Positions 11,470 through 22,352 of a DNA stretch of 64,000 bases are shown piece after piece. The translations under genes were made by a program, and so were the position numbers. How positions within the stretch are numbered: the stretch's first letter is position 1; each line of letters begins with the position of its first letter. The notes beneath the pieces are model-generated. The model was not told where the DNA came from and did no database searches. It saw only the letters and a list, made by a program, of their open reading frames with translations. This DNA is from Ricinus communis (taxonomy: Eukaryota; Streptophyta; Magnoliopsida; Malpighiales; Euphorbiaceae), in NCBI RefSeq assembly GCF_019578655.1, contig NC_063263.1:1-64000 (forward strand), read 5' to 3'.

Positions 11470-13340
11470 ATCCTTAATCCCATCATCAGAATCGGTGTCC
11501 ATCCCCCGAGTCTGCAAGGTAGACAACTAGAGCGTTAGAGTATCGATTCTGCGTTGTTGAGCATTATCTAACGCTACCAGTCGTCCACCTGCCCTTGCAA
11601 GCTCTCGTGATCTCTTTAAGGAAAACCTAAAAGGAGTTTAGTTAATACATTTTATACATACATGCATGCATGCATACTGCATTTCATAAAACATTTTCTG
11701 TTCTTACCCGCTAGTGCTCACCAAGGACCAAGAATTGCATCTCACAGCACTAACCAATCAATGGACATGCCGAACTGGTCTTTCTGAACCTTTATTGTTA
11801 TTTGTATCATGTGTTACTAACTTTTTAGGAAAATAGATGTGAAAATATAAAGGATAAGTTATTTACGTCTGTACAGGTACTCGAAGTAGACTCCGGTGGA
11901 GACAGTGCTCCATGGCAAGTTAATGCTCTATTGCACTGTGAGGACCCCAATATGAGACCATCATATATAAGTGAAATGGGATGCTCCCTAGAATCACCTC
12001 TGATGCGGCCGTAGGAGATGCTTCGAATACAGCACCAGCGAATGAAATATGGAAAGGCCTGAAGCGTTAAGCTGATTGCCCATCGATTAGCTCAGCAGCA
12101 GCGGGGGCACAATGGATGAACTGTAAATAGAACTGTTGGATAAAAAAGCAAAATAAAAAGATAAAGGATTCGAAGTAGATCAAGAAAAGTACCTAAGCCA
12201 TGATGTCATCTTCGAACGACATAGTCCCTAGGAACTAAAGAATAAAGGAAGTGTAGTCTATCCTCTAGGACCAAATAATGAGATCTTCAGGCTCGTCATA
12301 TCCCGCTAAACATGTCCCTAGCTCCTCCTTAGTGAGATCCACCATTAAGAACATAGAGAGGTGGAGGTAAGGGAATTCGATGTCTGTTAGGGCCTCGCTC
12401 CCACCCATAAATCCTCTCCCCTAAATACCACGTCCAACAAGTAGGTCTGGCTAACAGAATCCACCTCTGCTCAAGGTCAACATCAAAGAGCATGTGAGGG
12501 TCCCAGTAATGTCGTTCCCCCAGCCAATCAGAAAGGTAAGTAACTTTATACATAAATTGCAAATATGGCTAATAAGTTTTTATTTACCTTCTCCCAAGTT
12601 AGGGAACTCAACGTCTATTAGGGCCTCGCTCCTACCCATAAATCTTCTCGCCTAAATACCACGTTCGACCGGTAGGTCTAGCTAAGAGAATCCTCCTCTG
12701 CTCAAGGTCAGCAATAAGGACATATAAAGGTCCCAATGATGGCGTTCCCCCAGCCAATCACTCCAAATCTATAAATCAGAAAAGTAAGCAACTTTATATA
12801 TAAATTGCAAATATGACTAATAATTTTTGTTTACCTTGTTCTAGGTTAGGGAATTGATCCACATGCGGTGCACGTGAATCTGGGCCCACTTCAATAGGAA
12901 ACTCTTGCTCGAGCCCCAGCAACTCAAGCGAGGGAAGACCCATGATGGGCAGATGGTCTGTGAGCCCATAAGAAGGCTAATCTCCAAAGCCCACCTATAA
13001 AATAGAAGTCAGTAGTCGTGATGTAAATAAAAAAGGGAGGGGGCAAAAATAAAAAGGGAGCTGAACTTACGTGTATGGCATGCCAAAAGCCGCAAATCCC
13101 CTTGCTCATGCGGACAGATGACCATTTAATGTTACAAATAAGCAAGAGTTGCAGATCCCTAATTGCAAGAGGAGACTTGGTCCAAATCCCACAGAGGAGC
13201 CAAATAATGGAATTTCAATGAATTTCCTGAATCACTGAACAAGGTGGTCTTGAAAAGATATACCAAGTATGCCTGGGACATCTGATCCACCTCTCGAGCA
13301 TTTAGGCCTCTAGCCATTAGAAATTATGTCTTAGTCCCTA
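11470..13340 (-). pseudogene. Plant mobile domain (PMD) gene relic
   Basis: Decayed copy of a PMD gene (aminotransferase-like/'phosphatase 7 long form homolog' family, transposase-derived). At about 13145-13330, minus strand, one frame reads ARGLNAREVDQMSQAYLVYL, then GNSLKFHYLAPLWDLDQV and GSATLAYL, matching the core of PMD proteins. This is followed by KGICGFWHAIH and a clean splice donor (GTAAGTTC, 13073). Further exons with donor and acceptor sites follow, including a duplicated one. The C-terminal end at about 11475-11580 reads SRELARAGGRLVALDNAQQ, then TRGMDTDSDDGIKDL and a stop. In-frame stops and frameshifts show it is not functional. The domain assignment is from memory of the family. 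Confidence 0.62.
12371..12848 (-). repeat. Tandem duplication of a PMD exon plus intron
   Basis: Two direct copies, 12371-12601 (231 bp) and 12602-12848 (247 bp), each starting GGGAA(T/C)TC and carrying the same exon (GERHYWDPH... in copy one) and the following intron end. Copy two has an extra stretch near 12763-12780. The copies differ at many positions, so the event is old. Confidence 0.8.
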
Positions 13341-13846
13341 AATAAACTAAAATTGCAACATAAGTTCCCAAGCGGCACATGAAGGGCTAGTTTGCACCCC
13401 AAGGTGGAAATAGTTAAAAATTACAAGTTTGGTTCCTGGCCCATCAAAAATTATGTTTTAGTCCCTGAGCGGGCCAAATACCAACATAGCTTTCAAAGGC
13501 CATCAATTAAGTCAAATTGCACCTTAGGGTAGGAATTTCTAACCAAAAGCACCTAGAAGTGAAAAATCATAAAATTGACGAGCGTATTACCCATATCAAC
13601 GAGGCGGAGTTCCCATAACAACGGGTGTGGTTCCCAAGTTAGCGGGCGTGGCGTATTTCCAAATTCAAGCAGGCGAAGTCCTCAAAATTTAAGCGGGCAT
13701 GGTCCTCACATCAAATCAAAAATCCTTTTGGAGCTCACGGAGCATGGCTTCTACGGCTCATCAAGATATCCATTTTTTCATATCCTTGATATTATAATTT
13801 GTCTTAATTTATTTAAACGCATGAATGCTTATAAATTTCAATAAAT
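13341..13846 (+). other. 3' untranslated part of element C with short internal repeats
   Basis: Sequence just before polypurine tract C. It holds two diverged copies (from about 13316 and 13443) of a phrase around ATTATGTxTTAGTCCCT, and at 13595-13710 about five short, G-rich variants of GCGGGCGTGG...TCC spaced about 22-28 bases apart. No coding sequence; the ORF at 13575-13844 is an artefact of this repeat. Confidence 0.5.
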
Positions 13847-13855
13847 AAGGGGCAG
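13847..13855 (+). other. Element C polypurine tract
   Basis: AAGGGGCAG directly before the LTR start TGTTAGCACCC, the position and composition expected of the plus-strand primer. Confidence 0.72.
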
Positions 13856-13856
13856 T

Positions 13857-14465
13857 TGTTAGCACCCATTTTCCGGTTCTAGATATCGAGAGAATTATGA
13901 AAAATCCGATAATAAAAGTTATTGCCTTTCTTGAGTCCCAAAGATTAAGGAGTGAAACTAAGAGAAGAATAGGATTAATTAGATTTAAAATTGCATTTCT
14001 AGAATCAATTTAAACCCAATTGACAGAAAAAAAAAGATGGGGTAAAAAAGTAATTCTGATAAGTTTAAGGACTAAATTGTCAAAAAATTTAAAACTTTTG
14101 CTCCTTTGAGCCAATCGGCTTTGTGCATAGTTGAATCTGCTCTACATAGAGCATATCGGCTTAACATAGAGCCAATTGGCTCTATGCAGAACTGATTGGC
14201 TCTACACGAGTTGATTGGCCACTTTTCAAATCTTCACCTATTTTATATGTATTTTTTAGCTAAAAATTGGTAAAAGATAAGTTTTTAGAAGGTACTTATG
14301 ATAATTATTGGATTTTTATGATAATTGTTTGAAATTAAAAATAAATCTCTTTTATTTGATATTAATCTTATAAAGGAGATGGATAATCACAATCTATTTA
14401 TTTTAAAAATAATTATCAACATCTCCTAGGGATAATCATACTATTTTTAGCCTTTGGCATAGATT
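13857..14465 (+). repeat. Element C 3' LTR, truncated, Tat/Ogre-like
   Basis: Starts TGTTAGCACCCATTTTCC right after the polypurine tract. It aligns (inverted) to LTR B for about 600 bases until the 'GGCATAGAT' phrase shortly after the TATA region, then stops abruptly and is followed by gag sequence of element D. It also has repeated 'GCCAATTGGCTCTA' phrases at 14110-14220. Confidence 0.68.
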
Positions 14466-14469
14466 TCTC

Positions 14470-15430
14470 TAGTAGTATCGGGCTAGTTTCAATCAATAAG
14501 ATCTTGAATTTCATGTTTCAACCGGATGCAGTTGTCTATGTGGTGGTCTGGTGCTTGGTGAAACTTGTAGTAGGCGTTGGGTTTGTAACCAGGTACATTT
14601 ATGTTAGGTGAGTTTTTTAGGGTGGTTGGTTAGAGCATGCTATTTTGACTAACCTCTCAAAACTCTTTCAAAGAGATTGCCTGAAGTTGGAGAACTACCT
14701 CGGTTGCTGGACAACATTCACATCCAAAGTTCTACTCCCTCCAGCCTGATAATTCAGCATTTCGTCGGTTCGCACAATCTTTCTTTTATCATTCTTAACT
14801 TTCTCGACTTAAAGCCCATCATCATACAATTCCATAAAAGTCTTTGGGTTCATCATTTGAAGCCTGTCTACCCAACTAGGAAGAACATTTCAGACCATTA
14901 TACGAAATTGGTCCTTTTCAGAAGGATTTTTCTTTATCAACCCAGTTTCTCCACCTGATCAAGAAATCGGAGAAGGACTCATTTGGCTTTTGTTTGGTGG
15001 ACTCAAGATCTCTAATTGAAATTTCCAATTAAGTATTATAGTCATATTTCTTAACAAATGAATTATATAGATCACGTCATTCAGCTTTGGCGGATTTTTT
15101 CAAAATTTGATACCAGTTTACATTAGGTCCCTCCAGTGACAGTATGAATAGTTTGACAATTTTTGTCCTACTCAGCTGTGTAGTTCCCATGATAGTGACA
15201 TACTACTTTATATGAACCTTAGGATCACTAGTCCTATTGAACTTGTTCATCTCAGTTATCCTGAACTTCACAGGTAGCTTGCACTCACCAGTCAACACTG
15301 ATTCTTCGAAATCATAGGTCGGGTCGAACCCTTTGATTTCCAGCATACCTTGTATCTTGTCAATCATGGCACTTAAGCCATTTACAGCTTCATTAGTGGC
15401 GAGGCTTGTTTCCTTTTTGGTTTAGCAATA
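14470..15430 (-). pseudogene. Element D: Tat/Ogre-like gag relic
   Basis: On the minus strand, starting near 15430, the frame reads [78 protein letters not shown] and, at 14490-14590, GYKPNAYYKFHQAPDHHIDN followed by CIRLKHEIQDLID. These match the Tat/Ogre gag in the correct order. Several stops interrupt it. It may be internal sequence from the same family as LTRs B and C, rearranged, because the orientation is opposite to LTR C. Confidence 0.75.
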
Positions 15431-15484
15431 GTAGTAGTTGCAGTAGCAGTTTCGGTTACGATTAAACTTTTGTTCTCTACTACC

Positions 15485-16226
15485 TGTCACCCCCAAACTG
15501 ATGGCCAAACCAAAGTAGTTCATAGAACTTTGTCTCAATTACTTAGGACCATGGTTAAGTAAAATTTGAAATCTTAGGAGAATTGCTTGCTGCACATTGG
15601 ATTTGCATATAATCATAGTGTGCAGTCTTCTAGTAATTTCTATCCTTTCAAGATTCTTTATAATTTTATTCCATTGGGTCCTCTAGATTTAATTCCTTTT
15701 ACCTTTGAGTGAATAAGTGAATCTAGAGGGCAAAAAGAAGGTAGAATTTGTGAAGGCACTACATGAAAAAGTGCATGCAAACCTTGAAAGAAACAATGAA
15801 AAATATGCAAAATAAGCCAATAAAGAGCGAGTGAAACTGGTGTTTGAGCCCGACGAATAGGCGTGGGTTCACATGTTCAAGGAGTTTTTTCAACCAAGAG
15901 AAAATCCAAACTTTTTCCAAAAGGAGATGGACCGTTTCAACTCCTGGAGCGCATCAATGACAATGCCTACAAGCTAGATTTGCCCTGTGAGTATGGTGTT
16001 AGTGCTATTTTTAATATTGCTGACTTGTCTCCTTTTGATTTTGATGAAGTTTTTAATTCAAGGATGAATCAACTTAAAGAAGGGGGGATGATGTGACCAA
16101 GGCCAAGAGTCTATATACTTCAAGAGGCCAAGACCCTTTAAGAATCCAAGAATGATAATCACAAGATCAAGGGCCAAAAAGATGAAGGAAGCACTTATTA
16201 GGCTTATCAAGAATATTTGGGTTTAA
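15485..16226 (+). pseudogene. Element E pol C-terminal relic (integrase end, extends into LTR)
   Basis: Plus-strand integrase remnant beginning [20 protein letters not shown] (15485), then several stops, then an open stretch to 16096 with [20 protein letters not shown] and [10 protein letters not shown]. This is the C-terminal part of the same integrase type as elements F and G. The frame continues after a shift into the LTR as MITRSRAKKMKEALIRLIKN with a stop at 16226. The 5' part of E is missing. LTR-overlapping pol ends are known in CRM-type chromoviruses; the lineage is inferred. Confidence 0.75.
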
Positions 16227-17026
16227 GACACTACAAGCCATGATGAGTCAACTCTAAAATCAAGTCCAAGACTTATTAGCTTGATCCAATACCAAGGGGC
16301 TAGATTAATTCCAAATAGGCCTTAATTATTTAAATCAAGCTAATAAGTCACTAAGGAAGCAAGTTGGGCCAAAGAGGACTTAAGGAGCAAGCTATGTGTG
16401 TGACCTCCTTAAGTAATTAGGGTTTCAACTTAAACTTGTTGATTAGTCAACAAAGGGGGTGGCACCTTATATTTTTTATTTAGGAAATTTCTTATTTATT
16501 TTATTTTATTTATGAAGTAATGATTTACTCTTTAAATTATTTATTTCCTTTCTTTCCTAGCTTAATTATAGGGGACATATGGTTGTTAGCTATTTAGCAA
16601 TTTTATTTTATTTCATATTTAGTTTAGAAAGTAATTTTTTATTTTCTAAGTGATTTTATTTCTTTTCTAGTATCATTCTAGGATTGTAGGAGGCCTATAA
16701 ATACCTTGCATTTGGCTATCTATTTCAATCAATCTTATATGAATTATTTTCTTATTAATAAAGTAAGAGTTATTTCTTTATTTTGTTCTTTATGAACTTT
16801 TCAAGTTTTCTTGCAATGTTTGTAAATCCCTTGTCTTATCAATTTTCAAAACTTAATTTATTAAGTTTTTGGAATTGTGGCAACATACATCTTCTTATAC
16901 TAAAGTTCTTGATTCTTTATAATCAAAGGGTTTTAGTTCCATCATCATAGATATGAATTTGACGATCCTAAGGTTAGCATCAACTTTGATTTGGATTCTA
17001 TCTCTCTATAGGTAGAGCTCACATCA
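16089..17026 (+). repeat. Element E 3' LTR (938 bp)
   Basis: Bounded by a perfect 8-bp inverted repeat, TGATGTGA ... TCACATCA. A purine-rich tract (AAAGAAGGGGGGA) sits directly upstream. A TATA box (CTATAAATA) is near 16696. No matching 5' LTR is present, so the element is 5'-truncated. Confidence 0.82.
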
Positions 17027-18162
17027 ATAATTTTATTTTCTATTTTGATTTTACAGTAAGTTGGCTTTAGATCTTGCATGCTAAGTTTCTACTTTTAGTA
17101 TGTTTTGAGTAACTTACATGTTAATGTGCTTAATTGCATTTCTCTTAGCTTAATTAATTTTTATGATTAATAAACTAATTGTATTCCTTTATAGTATAGG
17201 TTGGGACTATTAAGCTTGACAAAATCCTCTAATGAGGATAATCCTTAGTTTATGTTAAATGTGGATTTAATGATTATTTATGTGCTTGTATGCTTATGCG
17301 TTTAAATTATTCAGGGTGCTAGTTGATTTTCCTGTTATCTTTGCCAATCTATTTTATATCTCGCTTAATTCCTTCTTTTCCTTACTTTAGATTGAGTTAA
17401 TTTCATTTCGCTTAGATTTCACCTAACATGCTAAAGGTAAACCGAACTTAGGTTGATTGATCACTTAGACATGATAATTAAAATGAACCAACTTAATGTG
17501 AGTTTCCGACATCCACTTCTCATTCACTTAATTAACCTAAGATAAAATGAACCCAACACCTATATGTCTAAATGAAAAATCAGTTCCTACTTAGTTATCT
17601 ATGTATGTTAGATAAAATTTTAGGTACCAACTTACCTCCCTTAAGGCTAAAGGCACTAATATGCCTTCCATTTAGGTTGATGCATGCTAGGTTAGCAAAT
17701 AATTTTCCTCACTTATGTTTGTTTAACAAAAATAATAAAACGTCCTCGTAATAAGATGGATAGCAACCAAGCTAAGTTAGTATGATTAGGAAAGCCAAAA
17801 GACTTAGAGTATAGTGGAGGCCGGACTATGTGTCCAAGTGTGTTAGGTGCCTAACCCTTTCTCAATACGTATCTAACTTTCCAAATCCAAATATCTAATT
17901 TGGGGAGGGAGAAAGTTATGCTCTCTGTTAGGAATCCAAGCCGCCAACCCTCACCCCTCTCTATTTGTCCCGGTTATATTACTTTGGTGGTAATTGCTAA
18001 TCTTTTCTGTAATTCATAATCGTTGCGGTTGTGGTGATCCTTTGAGACCTCCTCCTAGATGGCCCGTTTTGAAATATGTCTAGCAACAGAGACAATTTAT
18101 GACGACACATAGTGATGCACCTCTTTCTTGGGTAGGCCACAAAGATGCGTGTTCGTGTTCAT
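17027..18162. other. Intergenic / unclassified repeat
   Basis: AT-rich sequence between LTR E and the copia pol end. No coding frame or LTR boundaries found. By position, its right part should belong to the SIRE-like element's pol, but I cannot recognise it before 18163. Confidence 0.4.
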
Positions 18163-18285
18163 GGTGTTGAATTTATTGACACTAATAATCAACTTGTCGA
18201 TATCTTCACCAAATCCTTAAGTGAGGAAAGACTAAATTTTAATAAAAAGGAATTTAGTATGATAGATGGAAATTCTCTTGACTAA
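18163..18285 (+). pseudogene. SIRE-like copia pol, extreme C-terminus (RNase H end)
   Basis: An open stretch ending in TAA reads GVEFIDTNNQLVDIFTKSLS, then EERLNFNKKEFSMIDGNSLD. This is the characteristic end of Ty1/copia polyproteins (D-IFTK-L box). The upstream frame is lost. Followed 0.65 kb later by an extra ORF and then polypurine tracts, the layout of SIRE/Maximus elements. Confidence 0.82.
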
Positions 18286-18940
18286 TTTGCATACTTGATT
18301 GACTATTTGTGAACACTATTGTCCACTGACTTCACTATGAATATAAATGACCAAGATTTGATCTTTACAAATGGAAATGACTCATGAGCATGATAAAGGC
18401 ACTTTCACATCAATGTGTGATCATAAAAGTAGTGCCACAAAAATCATAAAAACTTCCAAAATAAAATTTTCATAGTCTTATTTTTATCTATAAATCACAA
18501 GTGTGATCTCTGCATCCCGAACGTGATATAAACTAGAACTTAAAAAATGAATTTTAAGCCAAATCACAATGCGTGTCTCGCTAACGTGAAAATTGATTTT
18601 TTTTAGTGTTACTCAGTATCTAAGTCTCCCACGAAGTATAAACTCACAAGTAAGATTTCAAAATTTTTATGATCGTTAGACACATTTTGACAAAAATTAC
18701 GGATGCGACTGTCATTAAAACTGCATTTTGAAATATTACAAATTTTTGAATTTCAAATTCCTAGGTCAAAGTATCTGACTTTCTTGATTTCCTTGTCTAT
18801 AAAAACTACAAGAAAGTTATTTTCATCATTTTTTTATCATTCTTCAAGCATTATCATTCAAATTTGCCATACTCTCATATTTCTTCTATTATCTCTCTCT
18901 AATTCCAAACTTCTTACTCTTCTTTTCAACCGCAAACCAT
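18286..18940 (+). other. SIRE-like element, spacer between pol and extra ORF
   Basis: No coding frame. Contains repeated 'TCACAxxxGTGATC' style phrases. The ORF at 18703-18957 is low-complexity and not supported. Confidence 0.45.
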
Positions 18941-20150
18941 ATGGCACCAAGGTCTAAACCCTTTATGAGTGATAAAGGGAAAGGAATTGCTCAAGAAGAG
19001 ACTCAAGATGAGGTTACCCAAATTATTGAGAAAATGAAAAGGGTTAGTGAGGAAGAAAATAAAAGATATCAAGTCATAGCCATAAAAGAAATAGTTGCTT
19101 AAAAATTTCTATCTAGACACTCTCTTAGATAATTAAGGATTGAGAAGAAAGTGATGGATGGGATCAAAGGGGCTAGTTGGGAAAAAATTATCTTCCCCAA
19201 TAAAGATGGATATTTAGAGTTGACAAAAGTGTTTCTATGTCCTCTTGATGTCAAGAAGAAATTGAGTAATCCTATAGCGTCACCTTCAATTATTTGGGAA
19301 GCAATAAAGCCTAATTAGTGATCAAATGGTAGAAGTTTTTGGTTTCATATTAATGGATACTTCCACATCATGGACATGGAAAGCTCTTTCACATAATTTT
19401 AGACCTTTTATCTCTACTAAAACAAGGTTTGATATAGATCCTCACTTGCCAAAAATATCAAATCTCTTTACCTTTGGTTTCTTTACGGATCATTACTTTC
19501 ACCATTAATTCTAGAGGTGATGGTAATGAGAAAGTAAGCCAAAAATACTTTTTCTTTCTTTATGGGATGGTCAATCATAAGAAAATATAAACCTCTTGCT
19601 TTCTTATAAACTATTTCATCTGCCTTGGTAACAAACCTAAAGGACTTATTCTCCTCCCTCTCATATCACTCTCATTACAAAATATTGCAAAGCATTTCCT
19701 TAAAACTTTAAGCAAATTCCTCTTACCAAATTAGCCTATAATTCCAACCTCCTTGGCCTTGATTACCTACTTCACTTTAGAACCATTACTCTTACCCAAG
19801 ACAACACCTTGGGATATGTTTTTAGAGGGTATGAAGGTCCTAGAAGAGCATTCAAGAGATCCAGGATAGTTTATGAGGAAGGAGTAAAGGCAAGAGTACA
19901 ACCTCAAGCCCCTAAGACTTATAGTGAGGGATTTGAAGAAAAGGTGCTTAGGATTATGGAGAAACATGAGAAAAGAATGGAAAAATCTATAACCTTCTTC
20001 ATCATCTTCACTTGGACATAAGAAAAATCCAAGAAAAGTCCATAAGGATAGCCTCATATGATGTTGATGAATGGGACAAAGTGAAGAAGAGCAAGAGGAT
20101 GAAGGCGAAGGAGAAAGAGATGAGACTTAGACTGCCCTTTGTTTTTTCAA
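18941..20150 (+). pseudogene. SIRE-like element, extra (env-like) ORF relic
   Basis: Begins with ATG at 18941: MAPRSKPFMSDKGKGIAQEE, then a charged, helical stretch to a stop at 19098-19100. Further pieces continue in shifting frames: MDGIKGASWEKIIFPNKDGY (about 19150), TSTSWTWKALSHNF (about 19365), and a C-terminal acidic/basic tail (about 19840-20150). Position between copia pol and the polypurine tracts matches the third ORF of SIRE/Maximus elements, often called env-like; its function is not established. Frameshifts and stops show decay. Confidence 0.6.
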
Positions 20151-20530
20151 GTTATTTTTTTTTATTGTTTTCTCTTATTTTTTCTTACTTGTATTTCACA
20201 CTTCATAACACACTTTACATTGATCATATTGTATTATTAGTAATTAAATGTGATATTTCCTTTTGATCATTGTTGCCCGATTCTTATTTTTTTCATCATT
20301 TCCTACTTTCATTACTATTTTCTCTTTTTACTTTTGACAAAGGGAGAAAGATTAGATGATGCAATGAGAGAAACTTAAAAATAGAAAGGAGAGATCAGCA
20401 CAATGAGAGATAAAATTAAAAGAGCTATAGAAAAGAGGAGATAAGATAAATGAAATAAAATTAGAAAAATGTAATGATTGATAAAAGAGGAGTAAGCTTT
20501 TAAAGATTTAAACTAAGTTAAATGCATTAA

Positions 20531-20643
20531 CAAAGGGGGAGAGAAAATCTACTCATAATTAAGGGGAAGTTTTTGTAAACTAGTTTGCTTTATTATGTTT
20601 TCTCTCAACTCTATTTAATTGTCAAAAACAAAAAATGGGAGAT
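20531..20643 (+). other. SIRE-like element polypurine tracts
   Basis: CAAAGGGGGAGA at 20531-20542 and AAAATGGGAGAT at 20632-20643, the latter directly before the LTR start. Multiple polypurine tracts before the 3' LTR are known from SIRE elements. Confidence 0.65.
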
Positions 20644-20855
20644 TGTTAGCCTAAGTCCTTTCATGACTAAGGCACCCTTAATTTTGACCTTAACAATTAA
20701 ATTGAGTTTTTTAACCTTGATTCTTAAGTGTTTTCTATGAAGGATTTGTGCATAACTTAGAAAGCTTAAAGTCCAACTCTGCCTCCTGAATCGCAACCGC
20801 CATCAATTAGTCACAACTGTGACTTTCTTATTCATATGACCATTGAAGCTAGAAG
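20644..20855 (+). repeat. SIRE-like 3' LTR, part 1 (interrupted)
   Basis: Starts TGTTAGCCTAAGTCC after the polypurine tract and is cut after AGAAG (20851-20855) by the F/G composite. The LTR resumes at 35436. Confidence 0.78.
20851..20855. repeat. Target-site duplication AGAAG, left copy
   Basis: AGAAG directly before the LTR start TGATGCAATAAAG; repeated at 35436-35440 directly after the inverted LTR end. Confidence 0.85.
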
Positions 20856-21725
20856 TGATGCAATAAAGACAAGAATTACAAATGATCCTTTAAGCTTTCA
20901 AGGAGGTCCAATGACAAGATCCAAGTCCAAAAGTATGCAAGAAGCTTTGTTGGGCTTAATTAAAGACATTTGGAATGTTCAAACACAACAAGGCTCAGAT
21001 TTAGGATTGCAAAAGGATCCAAAATCATCAATTTAGTGCAATAAGTTTGGGCTGAACTCATAGGTCCAATAAGATTCATTTGAAGCCTTTTTTTTATTTT
21101 CATTTTATTAGGTTTTTCTTAAGTTATGGTGTGATTAGTTGTCTTTTAGAGTTACAAAATAGATGCACATAATTAGTCATAATCTGGAGTTACAAAATGG
21201 ATGCACATAATTAGTTGTCATTTGGGAGTTACAAAAATGAGTGACATCAATGTAAAAACAGCCACTTTTAATAAGTTTTAAGGGGAATTAAAGGGAAAAC
21301 GTGGGGAAGCTCAAAAGACATCCATTTAGGTTTCTTTGTCTTGTTTTGGCTATAAATATCAAAGCCAAATCTATTTATAAATATAGAATTTTGAATGATA
21401 ATCTTTGTTTGCTCTTTGTGAGTGTTTTTGCTTAAGTTCTTGCATGAACTTTGAACTTATCAAACTATTTTTAGTTTGTGGCGTTCTCTAACCAAAATCT
21501 TGTGTTTGATTCTTAACTTATCAAATCATACTTGGTTTGTGGCGTTTGGAGTTGAATTCAAGTGCTAGTTTCATTGTTGGAACTAGTTTTTTTTCCTAAC
21601 TTCACTTGAGGAGATCCTTGGGTTTTGGAATCATCTTGATTGGAGGGTGTTTTCTTGCATTCCATATGTATCATAACTCATTAGTTATTGGGGTGTGTGG
21701 TTGCTAAGATGATGATTTCCTATCA
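20856..21725 (+). repeat. Element F 5' LTR (870 bp)
   Basis: TGATGCAATAAAG at the start, CTATCA at the end, two bases before the primer site. Its first about 150 bases include the coding tail of pol (see 3' LTR). GGCTATAAATATC at 21350-21362 is a likely TATA box. Confidence 0.92.
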
Positions 21726-21727
21726 TT

Positions 21728-21739
21728 TGGTATCAGAGC
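21728..21739 (+). other. Element F primer binding site, initiator Met tRNA
   Basis: TGGTATCAGAGC, the exact complement of the 3' end of plant initiator Met tRNA, two bases after the LTR. Confidence 0.93.
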
Positions 21740-22352
21740 TTGCTTCAAGTTGAGGTTTGCTTATCTTTGTGTTTTGTGTGTTATTAAAGTTTCTCATCTT
21801 CTTTATTTTTTTTTGTGCCAAATTCTCCTTGTTTCAATATTTTCCTTCTAAGTACTCATTCTTTTCAAAGTTTACACCTTTGTGCGCATAAAGTAAAACT
21901 TCGTTGTCCTTTGCTAAAAAAAAAATTGTGTTGTTCATAATTTCTTTTCAATTGTGTTATTATCATTAAAAAAAAAAAGAATCACAAGATCAAAAAAAAG
22001 AGAAAGTTCATGACAGAAATCATATTCTATTATTTTATTTTATTGCTTTCTTGTGTCTAGCTACTTTAAACTTGGCCTGACCTAACAACTTAATTTAGAC
22101 CAACCTTTTTTTTCTTCTTTTCACTCCATTGAATTGCCATAATCTGATTTGGTTTGTTTAGGTGATTAGTTCATCTAAGAACCTAAAGCAAAAGCAAGAG
22201 AGGTAAAAGGCAATAGTGGTGAGACTAGCATCGAGAAAAGCCAAAACTTTGGAGTGAAACACGAAGTGGACATTTTAATTGAGAGACACTAAGCAGCGAG
22301 CGAGTGTTTTTGTAGAGGCTATACTAACTTGTTTTTCAGGTTTTTTCGCACA

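Noticed and set aside
13575..13844. 89-codon ORF on the + strand
   Set aside because: Caused by short G-rich repeats in the 3' UTR of element C; no domain.
18703..18957. 84-codon ORF on the + strand
   Set aside because: Phe/Ser/Leu-rich translation of AT-rich spacer; overlaps the start of the better supported SIRE extra ORF in another frame.
19767..20266. Overlapping ORFs on both strands
   Set aside because: Frame fragments and shadows of the decayed SIRE extra ORF.
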